Of a stretch of DNA of 64,000 bases, positions 7,245 to 16,185 are shown one piece after another (the first letter of the stretch is position 1; the number at the start of each line of letters is the position of its first letter). The position numbers were made by a program, and so were the translations under genes. The notes below the pieces were generated by a model. It saw only the letters and a list, made by a program, of their open reading frames with translations, made no database searches and was not told the origin of the DNA. The DNA comes from Gorillibacterium timonense (lineage in GTDB: Bacteria > Bacillota > Bacilli > Paenibacillales > NBRC-103111), in NCBI RefSeq assembly GCF_001457415.1, contig NZ_LN881724.1:1860001-1924000 (forward strand), given 5' to 3'.

Positions 7245-10200
7245 ATGAACCGCATTACCCGTTGGTCTTTTCGCAACAAATCGGCGGTCGGCCTATTGAT
7301 TGTCATGGTCCTCGTCGTCGGCATTCTGAGTTATTTCCGTCTGCCTATGGAATTGGTGCCGTCAGCGGACGATACCACGCTAACTATCACCGTCATTGGA
7401 CCGGGCTATGACGCCAAATCGATGGAAAGCGAGGTTACCGCTCCGTTAGAGCAAGCCTTAAACGGGCTAAAGGGCAAGAAGAATGCCTTCTCCACATCCG
7501 GAGATGGGTACACGAAGATCGACCTGTATTTTGAGTCGGATACGAAGATGAAAGAAGCTAAGCAGGAAGCCGAAGAGGCCCTCAGTCAGGTTCAGCTTCC
7601 GGAACGAGTATCGAAGCCCTACGTCATGCAATATAACACCAGCATGATCCCGATCTCTCAGCTCTCCATCGCGTTCGCAGACGGATTGTCTTCCAAGGAA
7701 CAGGAACAGCTGCAGAAGGATGTCGTGAACCAGCTGCAAAAAGTCAAAGGCGTCGCTAACGTCATGCTGGACGGAAAAAGCGCCCCTGTCGTATCGGTTA
7801 AGGCCGATCCCGCAAAAATGGCGCAAGCCGCGGTTCCCTATCAAAACTTGTTCACTCTCCTGCAGGGGCGGAACAGCTCGGTCTCCGCAGGTGAGCTGAC
7901 ATTGGATGGCCAAAGCGGTAACCTGCAGGTCACGTCCTCCTTAAGCAGTCTGGATGCTTTGAAGGATTTGCCGATCCTGCCGGGCGTACCCTTGAAGAAT
8001 GTAGCGGATGTCACCACCAAGGATGTCACGGAAAGCATCAGCCGCTTGAATGGCAATGATGCACTGTTCGCCGCGGTCAATAAAGAAGCGAAGGCCAATG
8101 CCGTTACGGTCAGTAAGGAAATCGCCAAGACGGTTGAACGGTTGAACAAAGAATACAGCGGGAAGCTGCAGATGGACATCTTCTTCGATACCTCGGACTT
8201 TATCGTCGATTCCGTAAACAGCATGATGCGCGAGGTGCTGCTCGGCGCGCTGTTCGCAACGATCGTCATTCTGTTCTTCCTGCGCAGCCTGCGGATTACA
8301 CTCATCACGATCGTTTCCATTCCGCTGTCTCTAGCGCTTACCCTGTATCTGCTGAGTCTATCCGGCGTCACGCTGAACATCATCACCCTCGGCGGGGTTG
8401 CGGTTGCCGTCGGCCGTCTCGTAGACGATAGCATTGTCGTCATCGAGAACATCTACCGGCGTCTGCAAAAGGAGAAATTCTCCGTCGACATGCTCATCGA
8501 TGCGACCAAGGAAGTGGCAACGGCCATCACGGCATCGACCATCACGACCGTCGCTGTCTTTCTGCCGATGGGGCTCCTCAAGGGCAACATGCAAGCCCTG
8601 CTGCTGCCGTTTGCCTTGACGGTCACCTATTCGCTTCTCGGATCCTTATTTGTCGCCTTAACGGTAGTTCCTCTGCTCGGTTCGGTGCTGTTACGCAAGG
8701 CGCCATTGAAGGAGCATAAGCCGCCGCAATCGTTCATCCGCTTCCTGGATTGGAATTTGCAGCACAAAGCTATTCCGCTCATCCTGGTTCTTGTCGTCTT
8801 CGTCGGCTCGATCGCCGCTTATATCAAGCTGCCGAAGGGAGCTGTCAGTACCCAGGATTCCACTTTCATGAGCGTGGAACTGAACTATCCGAGCGATACC
8901 CCCGTAAGCAAGGTTATCGAAGAGGGCAAGCGCCTGGAAAGCTACCTGATCGCACAGCCGGAACGCAAATACGTTCTGATGCAAAGCGGAAACAGCTCGG
9001 AGAATGCCAAATGGGGATCTGTCGTCTCCCCAACCCTTGTCAGTTACTCGATCATTCTCAAGGATGGAAAGGAAGCCAAGGCGTTTGAGGAGCGCATAAA
9101 AGCAACCAAGGATCAATATCCGGGCGGTACGCTAACGGCTGGAGTACTGAATCTAATGGGAGGAAGCTCAACCAGCGTCTATGTGGATATCGTCGGCGAT
9201 GACGCATCCCAACTCGGTGCGGTAGCCAAGGAAGCCGTTGATAAGATCAAACCGGTATCCGGCGTGGATAAGGTGGAAAGCAACGAGCAGAATACGAAGC
9301 CGGTCTTCAAGATCGAAGTCAATCCGTCTGAGGCAAATGGCTCGGAAGTCGCACAGCAGCTGCAAGGCATGCTGAATCCGATCCCGCTTGGAACGATCAC
9401 GCTGGAGAACCGCACATCCACCGTCCAATTGGAGCCGCTTGCCTCTCCGCAGAAGCTGGATGAGCTCAAAAATCTGACCATCACCACGGCTGCAGGACCG
9501 GTCTCTCTCACCCAAGTGGCATCGATTCACTCCGAGAACGAGCCGAGTATGCTATACCACAAGGATGGCAAACCGTATGTCCGCATCTCCGCTCAGGCCG
9601 ATCCCAACAAGCTTTCGGAAGTAGGGAAGGACATTCAGAAAGCGGTGGATCAGCTGACTGTTCCGAAAGGTGTTGACGTTCTTGTCGGGGGTGCGTCTGC
9701 GGATCAGTCCTCCGATATGTCCAGCTTGTTCATGGTGCTTCTCGTCTCGATCGGTTTGGTTTATCTGATCATGGTTCTAACTTTCAAGACGCTGCGCGCG
9801 CCCTTTGCCATCATCATGTCTCTGCCGCTCGCAGCAATCGGAGCCGTCATCGGGCTGATCGTAGCACGCGTAACTCCGGATTATACCGCAATCTTCGGCG
9901 CATTGATGCTCGTGGGCATCGTCGTGACGAACGCCATCGTGCTCATCGATCGGGTGAAGCACAACGAAGAGCACATGTCCATTCGCGAATCGCTCCTGGA
10001 AGCGGCCGGCACCCGGATGCGGCCGATTCTAATGACCGCGCTCGCCACCATTTGCGCTATGCTCCCGCTGCTGTTCGGTGAAACCGAGATGGGCAGCATC
10101 GTATCGAAGAGCCTCGCCATCGTCGTTGTCGGAGGATTGACCGCTGCGACCTTCCTTACACTGGTCATTGTTCCTGCTGTATACGAGCTGCTGCACTTCC

Positions 10201-10280
10201 GTAAATCGGCGCGTCAACGTCGAGAAGGAACGGCTGCCGTTGCCGCCGTTGCCGCTGCTCAAGATACTTCGACCTTCTAA
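7245..10280 (+). CDS. RND-family efflux transporter (SwrC/YerP-like)
   Basis: 1011-residue proton-driven exporter of the AcrB/HAE superfamily; Gram-positive members such as B. subtilis SwrC export surfactin-type lipopeptides and detergents. ATG 7245 follows GGAAGGAG; the GTG at 7227 is an in-frame extension. The architecture is the usual duplicated one: helix 1 (about 13-32), large extracytoplasmic porter loop, helices 2-6 with the conserved GRLVDDSIVVIENIYRRL in helix 4 region (from about 387), second loop, helices 8-12 and a short Ala-rich tail. No membrane fusion protein or outer partner is adjacent, as expected in monoderms. Substrate is unknown; lipopeptide or antibiotic resistance is the likeliest role. 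Confidence 0.92.
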   Translation: MNRITRWSFRNKSAVGLLIVMVLVVGILSYFRLPMELVPSADDTTLTITVIGPGYDAKSMESEVTAPLEQALNGLKGKKNAFSTSGDGYTKIDLYFESDTKMKEAKQEAEEALSQVQLPERVSKPYVMQYNTSMIPISQLSIAFADGLSSKEQEQLQKDVVNQLQKVKGVANVMLDGKSAPVVSVKADPAKMAQAAVPYQNLFTLLQGRNSSVSAGELTLDGQSGNLQVTSSLSSLDALKDLPILPGVPLKNVADVTTKDVTESISRLNGNDALFAAVNKEAKANAVTVSKEIAKTVERLNKEYSGKLQMDIFFDTSDFIVDSVNSMMREVLLGALFATIVILFFLRSLRITLITIVSIPLSLALTLYLLSLSGVTLNIITLGGVAVAVGRLVDDSIVVIENIYRRLQKEKFSVDMLIDATKEVATAITASTITTVAVFLPMGLLKGNMQALLLPFALTVTYSLLGSLFVALTVVPLLGSVLLRKAPLKEHKPPQSFIRFLDWNLQHKAIPLILVLVVFVGSIAAYIKLPKGAVSTQDSTFMSVELNYPSDTPVSKVIEEGKRLESYLIAQPERKYVLMQSGNSSENAKWGSVVSPTLVSYSIILKDGKEAKAFEERIKATKDQYPGGTLTAGVLNLMGGSSTSVYVDIVGDDASQLGAVAKEAVDKIKPVSGVDKVESNEQNTKPVFKIEVNPSEANGSEVAQQLQGMLNPIPLGTITLENRTSTVQLEPLASPQKLDELKNLTITTAAGPVSLTQVASIHSENEPSMLYHKDGKPYVRISAQADPNKLSEVGKDIQKAVDQLTVPKGVDVLVGGASADQSSDMSSLFMVLLVSIGLVYLIMVLTFKTLRAPFAIIMSLPLAAIGAVIGLIVARVTPDYTAIFGALMLVGIVVTNAIVLIDRVKHNEEHMSIRESLLEAAGTRMRPILMTALATICAMLPLLFGETEMGSIVSKSLAIVVVGGLTAATFLTLVIVPAVYELLHFRKSARQRREGTAAVAAVAAAQDTSTF

Positions 10281-10292
10281 CTAGAACTTTCG

Positions 10293-10306
10293 CACATGTG
10301 CGAAGA
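10293..10306. promoter_or_regulatory. Perfect 14-bp palindrome after the RND gene
   Basis: TCGCACATGTGCGA is a perfect palindrome 12 bases after the RND stop. No T-run follows, so it is not an obvious terminator. A TATAAT lies at 10330-10335 downstream. It could be a regulator site for the gene at 10497, or chance. Confidence 0.3.
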
Positions 10307-10362
10307 TACTAAACTCATTATGATGGCAGTATAATGCGAGCGCACTTTTGTTGCTCGGGTAG

Positions 10363-10400
10363 ACGGCAGGGGAACCGGTGATGGTTCCCCTGCCGTTTTG
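10363..10400 (+). terminator. Strong terminator hairpin
   Basis: Perfect 14-bp stem ACGGCAGGGGAACC / GGTTCCCCTGCCGT with a 6-nt loop and TTT after it. It separates the RND gene from the small gene at 10497. Confidence 0.85.
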
Positions 10401-10496
10401 CATGGTTTAAAAGCTTCTTCCCTGGGTAAGGTGAGAGTAACGGGATAGTCCCATGTGGGGTATCCGATATTTGATCCAGAGCGAGGAGGGGCCGCG

Positions 10497-10829
10497 TTGA
10501 TCAAGAACAACAAGAAGAAGGCTTCTCAAGAGGAGCTTCGGGAGAACATTCGCACGAGCGCCGAAGAGACGAAGAGCAAGCTGAGGGAGCTGTCGGAGAA
10601 AATGAATGGGATTATCGGCAAGCTGAACGAGATGCCGGATGGCTTCGGCCTGCCGCTCGCTCGCCGTTCTCGCGATTTGGCGATGGATTCCGCTCACTCC
10701 CTGCATCCTTCTGGAAGAGGTGGTACTCATGGGCTCCATCCATCAGGTTTGGGCGGCACACATGAACTCCATCCCTCGGAACGCTTGCTTGTAGAGGAAT
10801 GGAATCGGTCGAATTCGCGTGAACCTTAA
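10497..10829 (+). CDS. Small protein with 11-residue Leu-His-Pro-Ser repeats
   Basis: 110-residue protein of unknown function. TTG 10497 follows GAGGAGGGG at good spacing; GTG 10455 lacks one. The N-terminal half (about 1-45) is highly charged and probably a helix or coiled coil (Lys/Glu-rich). The C-terminal half has a tandem repeat: LHPSGRGGTHG, LHPSGLGGTHE, then a partial LHPSE (about 75-99). The copies differ at many third codon positions while the protein repeat is kept, which argues for selection on the protein. It has no signal peptide or helix for the membrane and is flanked by terminators, so it is a single-gene unit. Confidence 0.7.
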   Translation: MIKNNKKKASQEELRENIRTSAEETKSKLRELSEKMNGIIGKLNEMPDGFGLPLARRSRDLAMDSAHSLHPSGRGGTHGLHPSGLGGTHELHPSERLLVEEWNRSNSREP

Positions 10830-10891
10830 AGAGCTGGAAGCCCTATCAGGCTGATGCTGTCAGTATAGGGATCGCAGAAACGAACGAAATG

Positions 10892-10928
10892 AAACCGGAA
10901 GCGAGCTTTTCTGCTTCCGGTTTTTTTG
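10892..10928 (+). terminator. Terminator after the repeat protein
   Basis: AAACCGGAAGC pairs with GCTTCCGGTTT and runs into a T tract of seven. Confidence 0.85.
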
Positions 10929-11025
10929 ATTCGCGGAGATTTCAAAGGAAGGATTTCGGTTTGAAAACACGCTCCAGGCATATGTATCAGGTAGGAAAGG
11001 ATTATCGGGAGGAGAGGAAGCCGTT

Positions 11026-11616
11026 ATGACGTTCAAGCTGCCGGGTGATCAAGTGTCTCTGATGACCGTTCGGCCGGAAGATGCCTCGCGAATTGCAGCT
11101 TGGCTCAATGATCTGGAAGTGACCCTGCCGCTTGGAGGAGAGGCATACACGCCAATTTATGCCGAACGGATGCGCAGGGAAATCGAAAGCGACGGACAAA
11201 GCCATTCGTTTCTCATCATCCACAATGAGAGCGGGCTGCCTATTGGCCGATGCTTGCTGTTCTCTCTGGACTTCATCAACAACAGCGGCAAGCTTGGTAT
11301 TTTCATTGGAGACAAGGAGTACTGGAACAAGGGGTACGGGAAAGAAGCCCTGACGCTGCTCCTCGATTATGGCTTCAACCTGCTGAACTTGAACAGCATG
11401 ATGCTCGGAGTGTTTGCTTTCAATGAGAAGGCGATTCGTTGTTATCATAACGTGGGCTTTAAAGAGATCGGAAGGCTAAGGCAAGCCCGGCTTATTGCCG
11501 GCCACTATCACGATGCTATTCTGATGGACATACTGGCGGGGGAATTTACGGCGGGGAGACTCGGTTCGATTATCGAGCAATCCGGTGCACGCTCAGCAGA
11601 GAACACCGCCGAATAA
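11026..11616 (+). CDS. GNAT acetyltransferase, RimJ/RimL-like
   Basis: 196-residue N-acetyltransferase of the RimJ/RimL branch. The acetyl-CoA loop region is seen as EYWNKGYGKEAL (about 103-114), followed by the long helix and the FNEKAIRCYHNVGFKEIGRLR segment typical of the family C-terminus. ATG 11026 follows GGAGAGGAAGCC. Substrates in this branch include ribosomal protein N-termini, polyamines and antibiotics; this one cannot be assigned. It is monocistronic, converging on the S41 protease gene across a shared terminator. Confidence 0.85.
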   Translation: MTFKLPGDQVSLMTVRPEDASRIAAWLNDLEVTLPLGGEAYTPIYAERMRREIESDGQSHSFLIIHNESGLPIGRCLLFSLDFINNSGKLGIFIGDKEYWNKGYGKEALTLLLDYGFNLLNLNSMMLGVFAFNEKAIRCYHNVGFKEIGRLRQARLIAGHYHDAILMDILAGEFTAGRLGSIIEQSGARSAENTAE

Positions 11617-11651
11617 GAAGAGGCTGTTGAACTCGACAGCCTCTTCTTATT
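11615..11651. terminator. Bidirectional terminator between GNAT and S41 genes
   Basis: AAGAAGAGGCTGT pairs perfectly with ACAGCCTCTTCTT (8-nt loop), with A-rich and T-rich flanks, so it can stop transcription from both sides. It overlaps the stop codon of each convergent gene. Confidence 0.8.
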
Positions 11652-13275
11652 CCTGAATGATCCGCTGAATCCAACTGTCGCGAAGGAGGGTATCGATTTC
11701 GTAATCGGAAGGATACTCGGTGGGATACTCCGAAGGCTGGAGTCGGATGTCGGGCTGGGTTCCGTAGATCTCATTGGTTTGACCGTTTTGATTCCAGTTC
11801 CGTTCGGGTTCGAGGCGGAAGAGGATGCCGCTGTTGGGTAGAGAGAAGCGATATGGCTCCAAGTATTCCGAGTCCCCTCCGGCTGTCGGAGTCCCAACCA
11901 GCGTTCCGAGCTTCAGCTTTTGCATGGTCATGGCAAAGCTGTCCGCCGCGGAAAAGCTGTTCCCGTCAATAAGCACATAGACGTTTCCGTTGAACGGGAA
12001 TGAATCCAAAGGCGTTAGATGCTTATTGACCCGGTAGGTTACCCATGTGTCATCCAGATCGGAGGGATTTGCGATCTTCTCGACGCTGCTCACTCCATAA
12101 AGCTTGGCATTGGTAAGCGTCGAAGTGACGAATTTGCGATAGATCGTAAAACGGAACCCGAGTCGTTCTTTGAAACGGCTCTTTATGGCCCCATCGAACT
12201 CTGCGTCTATCGGTTCCTTCAATAGGGGGCGGAGAAGGAGATCCGTCCAATAATCCTGCTCACCTCCGCCGTTGCCCCTTACATCGAGGATGAGCTTGTC
12301 CAAGTCTTGCCCATATTTGCGCATGAACTCCTGAATGATACTCCGATCCGCTTCCTTGGACGAGCGGCCGAATGAAAATATCTTGATATATCCCGTTTTC
12401 GTTCCGTCCAATTGGCGAGTAATCACGTTTGTATTCTGGGAGTATGTCTGATCCGTTGCCATGCGGTCGGCATATCCGGTAAGCTTTGGAACCTCAAGAA
12501 CGACATGTTCGCCATTTGGCTTAAGAAAGTCGACCTCCCAATCCAAGACGTTCTCACCCGGATCGACGGCGAACAAATCCTGCACAAACAGCTTGTCCAG
12601 CAGCGGATCTAGCGTGAGCCTGATCCGGGACATCAGACTGCGCACATAATCATCAGTGAGCAACCCGTCGATTTTGAGAATCTGAGTTCCAGGTGGCAAG
12701 GTCACCCCATCCAGTTGCGCTTCCTCAACAAGCTCGTAGGTACCGTTCCGATACCGGACGTTCAAGCTGGAATGGGAATAGAAGGGAAGCGAAGAGGCCA
12801 ATCGGCTCCAATAATGTTGGGTCCGATAAGCGTTCTTGGGAATTCGGTAGCAATAGCTTAAGACCGGATTATAGGATTCGGAGTAGAGGATTTCTGCGTG
12901 ACCGGCTTGTTGAAGGGTGATCATATACTCGTATAGGAGGGAAAGGAAGGCCTTGTTATCGGATGTCTTTTCGGCTTTTGCCACGTATTCGTCGGCCCGC
13001 TCGTTGATGTCGATAAGACCCTTCTCCTGTTTAACGGCATCGGCAAAAGGGTAGACGTCTGCGACCAATTGGGTTAGATAGCGGAAGTCCTCGGCCTTTT
13101 GCTGTGGGGTGAGTTCTTTGACTTCAATCTGCGGGCCTGGGATCGTGATATATCGATACAAGCTTAACCCTCCGATTCCAATCAACACGAATAAAACTGT
13201 GAACAGCAACCGTTTCTTCTTACGCCGCCGCTTCTGCACCAATTCCGCAGGAAGTACCATTTGCGTTTCAGGCAT
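11647..13275 (-). CDS. Membrane-anchored S41 (C-terminal processing-like) peptidase
   Basis: 542-residue predicted serine protease of the tail-specific S41 family. A basic N-terminus is followed by one membrane helix (about 23-42), so the catalytic part should be outside. The S41 core shows GYIKIFSFGRS, LDKLILDVRGNGGG, and YVLIDGNSFSAADSFA with the presumed catalytic Ser near residue 440; the usual Lys follows in the MQKLKLG region. No PDZ domain is evident. ATG at 13275 overlaps the ArsR stop (ATGCCTGA), implying translational coupling to the metal repressor; ATG 13260 is possible, and the open frame reaching 13428 lies over ArsR and is not supported. Its link to metal control is unusual. 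Confidence 0.83.
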   Translation of the reverse strand: MPETQMVLPAELVQKRRRKKKRLLFTVLFVLIGIGGLSLYRYITIPGPQIEVKELTPQQKAEDFRYLTQLVADVYPFADAVKQEKGLIDINERADEYVAKAEKTSDNKAFLSLLYEYMITLQQAGHAEILYSESYNPVLSYCYRIPKNAYRTQHYWSRLASSLPFYSHSSLNVRYRNGTYELVEEAQLDGVTLPPGTQILKIDGLLTDDYVRSLMSRIRLTLDPLLDKLFVQDLFAVDPGENVLDWEVDFLKPNGEHVVLEVPKLTGYADRMATDQTYSQNTNVITRQLDGTKTGYIKIFSFGRSSKEADRSIIQEFMRKYGQDLDKLILDVRGNGGGEQDYWTDLLLRPLLKEPIDAEFDGAIKSRFKERLGFRFTIYRKFVTSTLTNAKLYGVSSVEKIANPSDLDDTWVTYRVNKHLTPLDSFPFNGNVYVLIDGNSFSAADSFAMTMQKLKLGTLVGTPTAGGDSEYLEPYRFSLPNSGILFRLEPERNWNQNGQTNEIYGTQPDIRLQPSEYPTEYPSDYEIDTLLRDSWIQRIIQE

Positions 13276-13639
13276 GGCCGATGTGCTGCAAGGTCTGCAT
13301 AAAAATCTGTTCGATGTGCGCGTCATCGAGGGAATAATAAGCCGTCTTGCCTTGCTTGCGGCGTTTAACAATCCGCCGATTTCGCAGCTCGCGCAGCTGA
13401 TGGGAGACAGCGGATTGTCCCATTTCAAGCAGCACGGTCAGGTCATGGACACAAAGCTCTTTTTGCAGGAGGGCGGAGATGATGCGGATGTGGGTCGGGT
13501 CACTGAAGGCTTTAAACCAGTCGGCCATCTCCGTAGCAGCTTCCCTGTCGGTCATCCCGATTTTCACGCTTTTCAAGTCGGAAACGGTACCTGGACATGA
13601 GGCATCGCATTCCTCTTGCGTATCGAATTCTTGTGGCAT
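13268..13639 (-). CDS. ArsR-family metal repressor, CzrA/CadC type
   Basis: 123-residue winged-helix repressor. It carries a complete alpha-5 metal site DxHx10HxxH (D106, H108, H119, H122), which binds Zn in CzrA/SmtB. It also has an N-terminal Cys pair (C11, C15) and C63 in ELCVHDL, resembling the alpha-3N Cd/Pb site of CadC except that the second Cys of ELCVC is His. It should dissociate from DNA on binding Zn, Cd or Pb. ATG 13639 follows GGAGGT. It is divergent from the Zn/Cd ATPase gene whose promoter carries a matching operator, and translationally coupled to the S41 peptidase downstream. A TATAAT for this gene is seen on the minus strand at 13675-13680. Confidence 0.93.
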   Translation of the reverse strand: MPQEFDTQEECDASCPGTVSDLKSVKIGMTDREAATEMADWFKAFSDPTHIRIISALLQKELCVHDLTVLLEMGQSAVSHQLRELRNRRIVKRRKQGKTAYYSLDDAHIEQIFMQTLQHIGHA

Positions 13640-13758
13640 AATAACCTCCACGGTTGGAGTTCTTACCTGTTCCTATTATATCCAAAGCCAAAGAAGAGCG
13701 AAATGAACATTTATTAAGGTTCCACCAGAATTGATGGGAAGATTGATTGAAAGATGGA

Positions 13759-13788
13759 TTGACAATTCGGCAAGGTGGTGAATATACT
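13759..13788 (+). promoter_or_regulatory. SigA-type promoter of the Zn/Cd ATPase gene
   Basis: TTGACA at 13759-13764 and TATACT at 13783-13788 are 18 bases apart, giving a start near 13795, inside the ArsR operator. Confidence 0.8.
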
Positions 13789-13791
13789 ATA

Positions 13792-13809
13792 TATGAACAA
13801 TTGCTCATA
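13792..13809. promoter_or_regulatory. ArsR/CzrA-type operator
   Basis: TATGAACAATTGCTCATA is an imperfect palindrome (TATGA..TCATA with a central CAATTG) of the SmtB/CzrA type, placed over the expected transcription start. A half-site-like ATGAACAT is also present at 13703-13710, nearer the repressor promoter. Confidence 0.75.
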
Positions 13810-13832
13810 CGTTATTGAGTGGAGGAATGAAT

Positions 13833-16028
13833 ATGGCAACCTCAAGGGAATTGATCCGGCGTGAGCTGTCTTTGGAAGGGCTAGACTGCGCCCATTGCGC
13901 GGCAAAAATCGAACGGGGCGTACAGGAGATCGATGGCGTGACCCGTTGCTCCGTAAATTTTGCAAATCAGACCATGGTTCTGGAAATCCCGCATGAGAAG
14001 GAAGAGGACCTGTTGACGAAGGCCACAGATGTCGTTCTCCGATTGGAGCCGCATGTGAAGGTGAAAGTCAACCGGACAGGCCGTCAGCGAGAAAGTGGGG
14101 CTCACGATCATGACCACGAACACGAACATGGACATGATCATGCACACGGGCACGATCATGAGCATTCCGCTTCCGGAAACCGACTGCTCATCGGTCGTCT
14201 GATTGCCGGTGCCGCGATTACGGCAGTCGCTTGGACACTGCCTGAATCGACCTTTAGTATTCTTCTGTTCGTCGCAGCGTATTTGCTGGTCGGTGCGGAT
14301 ATTGTGTTCCAGGCTCTGAAAAACATCAGCCGCGGTCAAGTGTTCGATGAATTTTTCCTTATGTCGCTGGCAACCATCGGTGCGTTTGCCGTCGGGCAAT
14401 ATCCGGAAGGCGTAGCGGTCATGCTGTTTTATCAGGTCGGAGAGCTGTTCCAGAGCATGGCTGTCAACCGGTCACGCCGTTCGATCAAATCGCTCCTGGC
14501 CATTCGTCCGGATTATGCCAACGTATTGACGGATCATGGAGAGGCTCGTCTTTCTCCTGAGGAGGTACAAGTCGGTGACCGCATTCTGGTGAAGCCCGGT
14601 GAACGCGTGCCGTTGGATGGTATCGTCCTTGAGGGAAGCTCGTTCCTCGATACTTCCGCTCTGACCGGCGAATCGGTTCCCCGGGAAGCCTCGGCGGGGA
14701 GCGTGGTGCTCAGCGGGTCCATCAACGGAAGCGGTCTGTTGAAGGTAGAGGTCACAAAGGAATTTGCGGAATCCACCGCATCGAAAATTCTTGAGCTGGT
14801 ACAGAACGCCAGCGCCAACAAGGCGAAGACGGAAAACTTTATCACCAAATTTGCCCGCTATTATACTCCGGTCGTCGTCATTACGGCACTTCTTCTGGCT
14901 TTGATTCCGCCTCTCGTGGTGAACGGAGCCGAGTTCCAGGATTGGATTTACCGCGCATTGATCTTCCTCGTCATCTCCTGCCCTTGTGCGCTTGTGGTCT
15001 CGATTCCGCTCGGGTTCTTCGGCGGCATCGGCGCGGCATCCAAGGAAGGGATTTTGGTCAAAGGAAGCAACTATTTGGAAGCACTGTACGACGCGAAGTA
15101 CGTCGTGTTTGACAAGACCGGCACCCTGACCAAAGGCGTATTCCAGGTGGATCAAATCTCGCCGGAAGCTCCTTACACAGCCGATGAACTCTTGGAATAT
15201 GCGGCTTATGCAGAAGCCTATTCCAGCCATCCGATCGCCGTGTCCATTCGGAGCAAATACGGAAGAACTATTCGCCAGGAAGAGCTGTCGGATTATAACG
15301 AAATTTCCGGTCACGGTGTTCAAGTTCGCTTTAGCGGGAAAACGCTTCTGGCCGGCAATGCGAAGCTGATGGAGCGGGAAGGCGTCGTTTGGACCGCAGC
15401 GGAATCCGCGGGCACCGTCGTTCATTTGGCCATCGATGGTAAATACGCCGGGTTCCTCTCGATCGCCGATCAGGTGAAGGAGGACTCCGCTGAAGCCATC
15501 CGCGAGCTGAAACGACTCGGCATTCGCAAAACCGTCATGCTGACGGGCGATTCCCGCGCCGTCGGTGAAGCGGTTGGACGGAAGCTGGGGCTCGATGAGG
15601 TGCACAGCGAGCTGTTACCTGCCGACAAGGTGAAGGAAATCGAACAGCTAGAACGGATGAAGAGTGCTAAGGATAAGATTCTCTTCGTTGGAGACGGCAT
15701 CAACGACACTCCGGTGTTGGCGAGAGCCGATGTGGGCATTGCGATGGGGGGGCTCGGATCGGATGCGGCCATTGAAGCGGCCGATGTCGTGATTATGACG
15801 GACCAACCGTCTAAGATCGCGACCGCCATTCAGATCGCGCGCCGTACGAGACGGATTGTTTGGCAGAACATTATCTTTGCACTCGGCGTGAAGGGCATCT
15901 TTCTCATCCTTGGAGCCTTCGGGTTCGCGACGATGTGGGAGGCGGTTTTCTCCGATGTCGGAGTGACAGTATTGGCGGTTCTCAACAGCATGAGAGTGCT
16001 TCGAGCCCAGTCCCGGCCTTCCGTGTAA
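13833..16028 (+). CDS. cadA: Zn/Cd/Pb-exporting P1B-ATPase
   Basis: 731-residue heavy-metal ATPase that pumps Zn2+, Cd2+ or Pb2+ out of the cytosol. In order: N-terminal metal-binding domain GLDCAHCAAK (C19, C22), a His/Asp-rich segment (about 91-112), membrane helices with the CPC ion site (384-386, context SCPCALVVS), phosphorylation motif DKTGTLT (D427), and the hinge GDGINDTPVLARADVGIAMG near 620-640. CPC followed by ALVVS is typical of the Zn/Cd subgroup. ATG 13833 is favoured by GTGGAGG at a spacing of 7-8; TTG 13815 is an extension. It is divergent from, and surely repressed by, the ArsR protein. Confidence 0.94.
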   Translation: MATSRELIRRELSLEGLDCAHCAAKIERGVQEIDGVTRCSVNFANQTMVLEIPHEKEEDLLTKATDVVLRLEPHVKVKVNRTGRQRESGAHDHDHEHEHGHDHAHGHDHEHSASGNRLLIGRLIAGAAITAVAWTLPESTFSILLFVAAYLLVGADIVFQALKNISRGQVFDEFFLMSLATIGAFAVGQYPEGVAVMLFYQVGELFQSMAVNRSRRSIKSLLAIRPDYANVLTDHGEARLSPEEVQVGDRILVKPGERVPLDGIVLEGSSFLDTSALTGESVPREASAGSVVLSGSINGSGLLKVEVTKEFAESTASKILELVQNASANKAKTENFITKFARYYTPVVVITALLLALIPPLVVNGAEFQDWIYRALIFLVISCPCALVVSIPLGFFGGIGAASKEGILVKGSNYLEALYDAKYVVFDKTGTLTKGVFQVDQISPEAPYTADELLEYAAYAEAYSSHPIAVSIRSKYGRTIRQEELSDYNEISGHGVQVRFSGKTLLAGNAKLMEREGVVWTAAESAGTVVHLAIDGKYAGFLSIADQVKEDSAEAIRELKRLGIRKTVMLTGDSRAVGEAVGRKLGLDEVHSELLPADKVKEIEQLERMKSAKDKILFVGDGINDTPVLARADVGIAMGGLGSDAAIEAADVVIMTDQPSKIATAIQIARRTRRIVWQNIIFALGVKGIFLILGAFGFATMWEAVFSDVGVTVLAVLNSMRVLRAQSRPSV

Positions 16029-16185
16029 GGTTTCGACTCCATCGACAGCTTATGTCAGAAAATGCTCCCTATTCAAGTGCCAGTTGATAGAAGAATCTGG
16101 TATAATGGGGAAAGCGAAGGACGAAATCAGCTTGGACAAACGCATAATTCTCGTCCATCCTAACAACCATGGAAGGGGATGTGAC

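Noticed and set aside
13276-13428. N-terminal extension of the S41 protease over arsR
   Set aside because: Lies in another phase of the arsR gene; a membrane anchor starts soon after ATG 13275, so the extension is unneeded.
14103-14168. His/Asp codon repeats (also 35230-35330 and 38220-38410) as CRISPR-like or satellite DNA
   Set aside because: They encode His-rich metal-binding segments in frame within znu/cad/permease genes; units are irregular and no spacers exist. No CRISPR array or cas gene is in the window.
14472-15605. 377-residue minus-strand frame opposite the Zn/Cd ATPase
   Set aside because: Antisense of a well-conserved P-type ATPase; its composition mirrors that gene.
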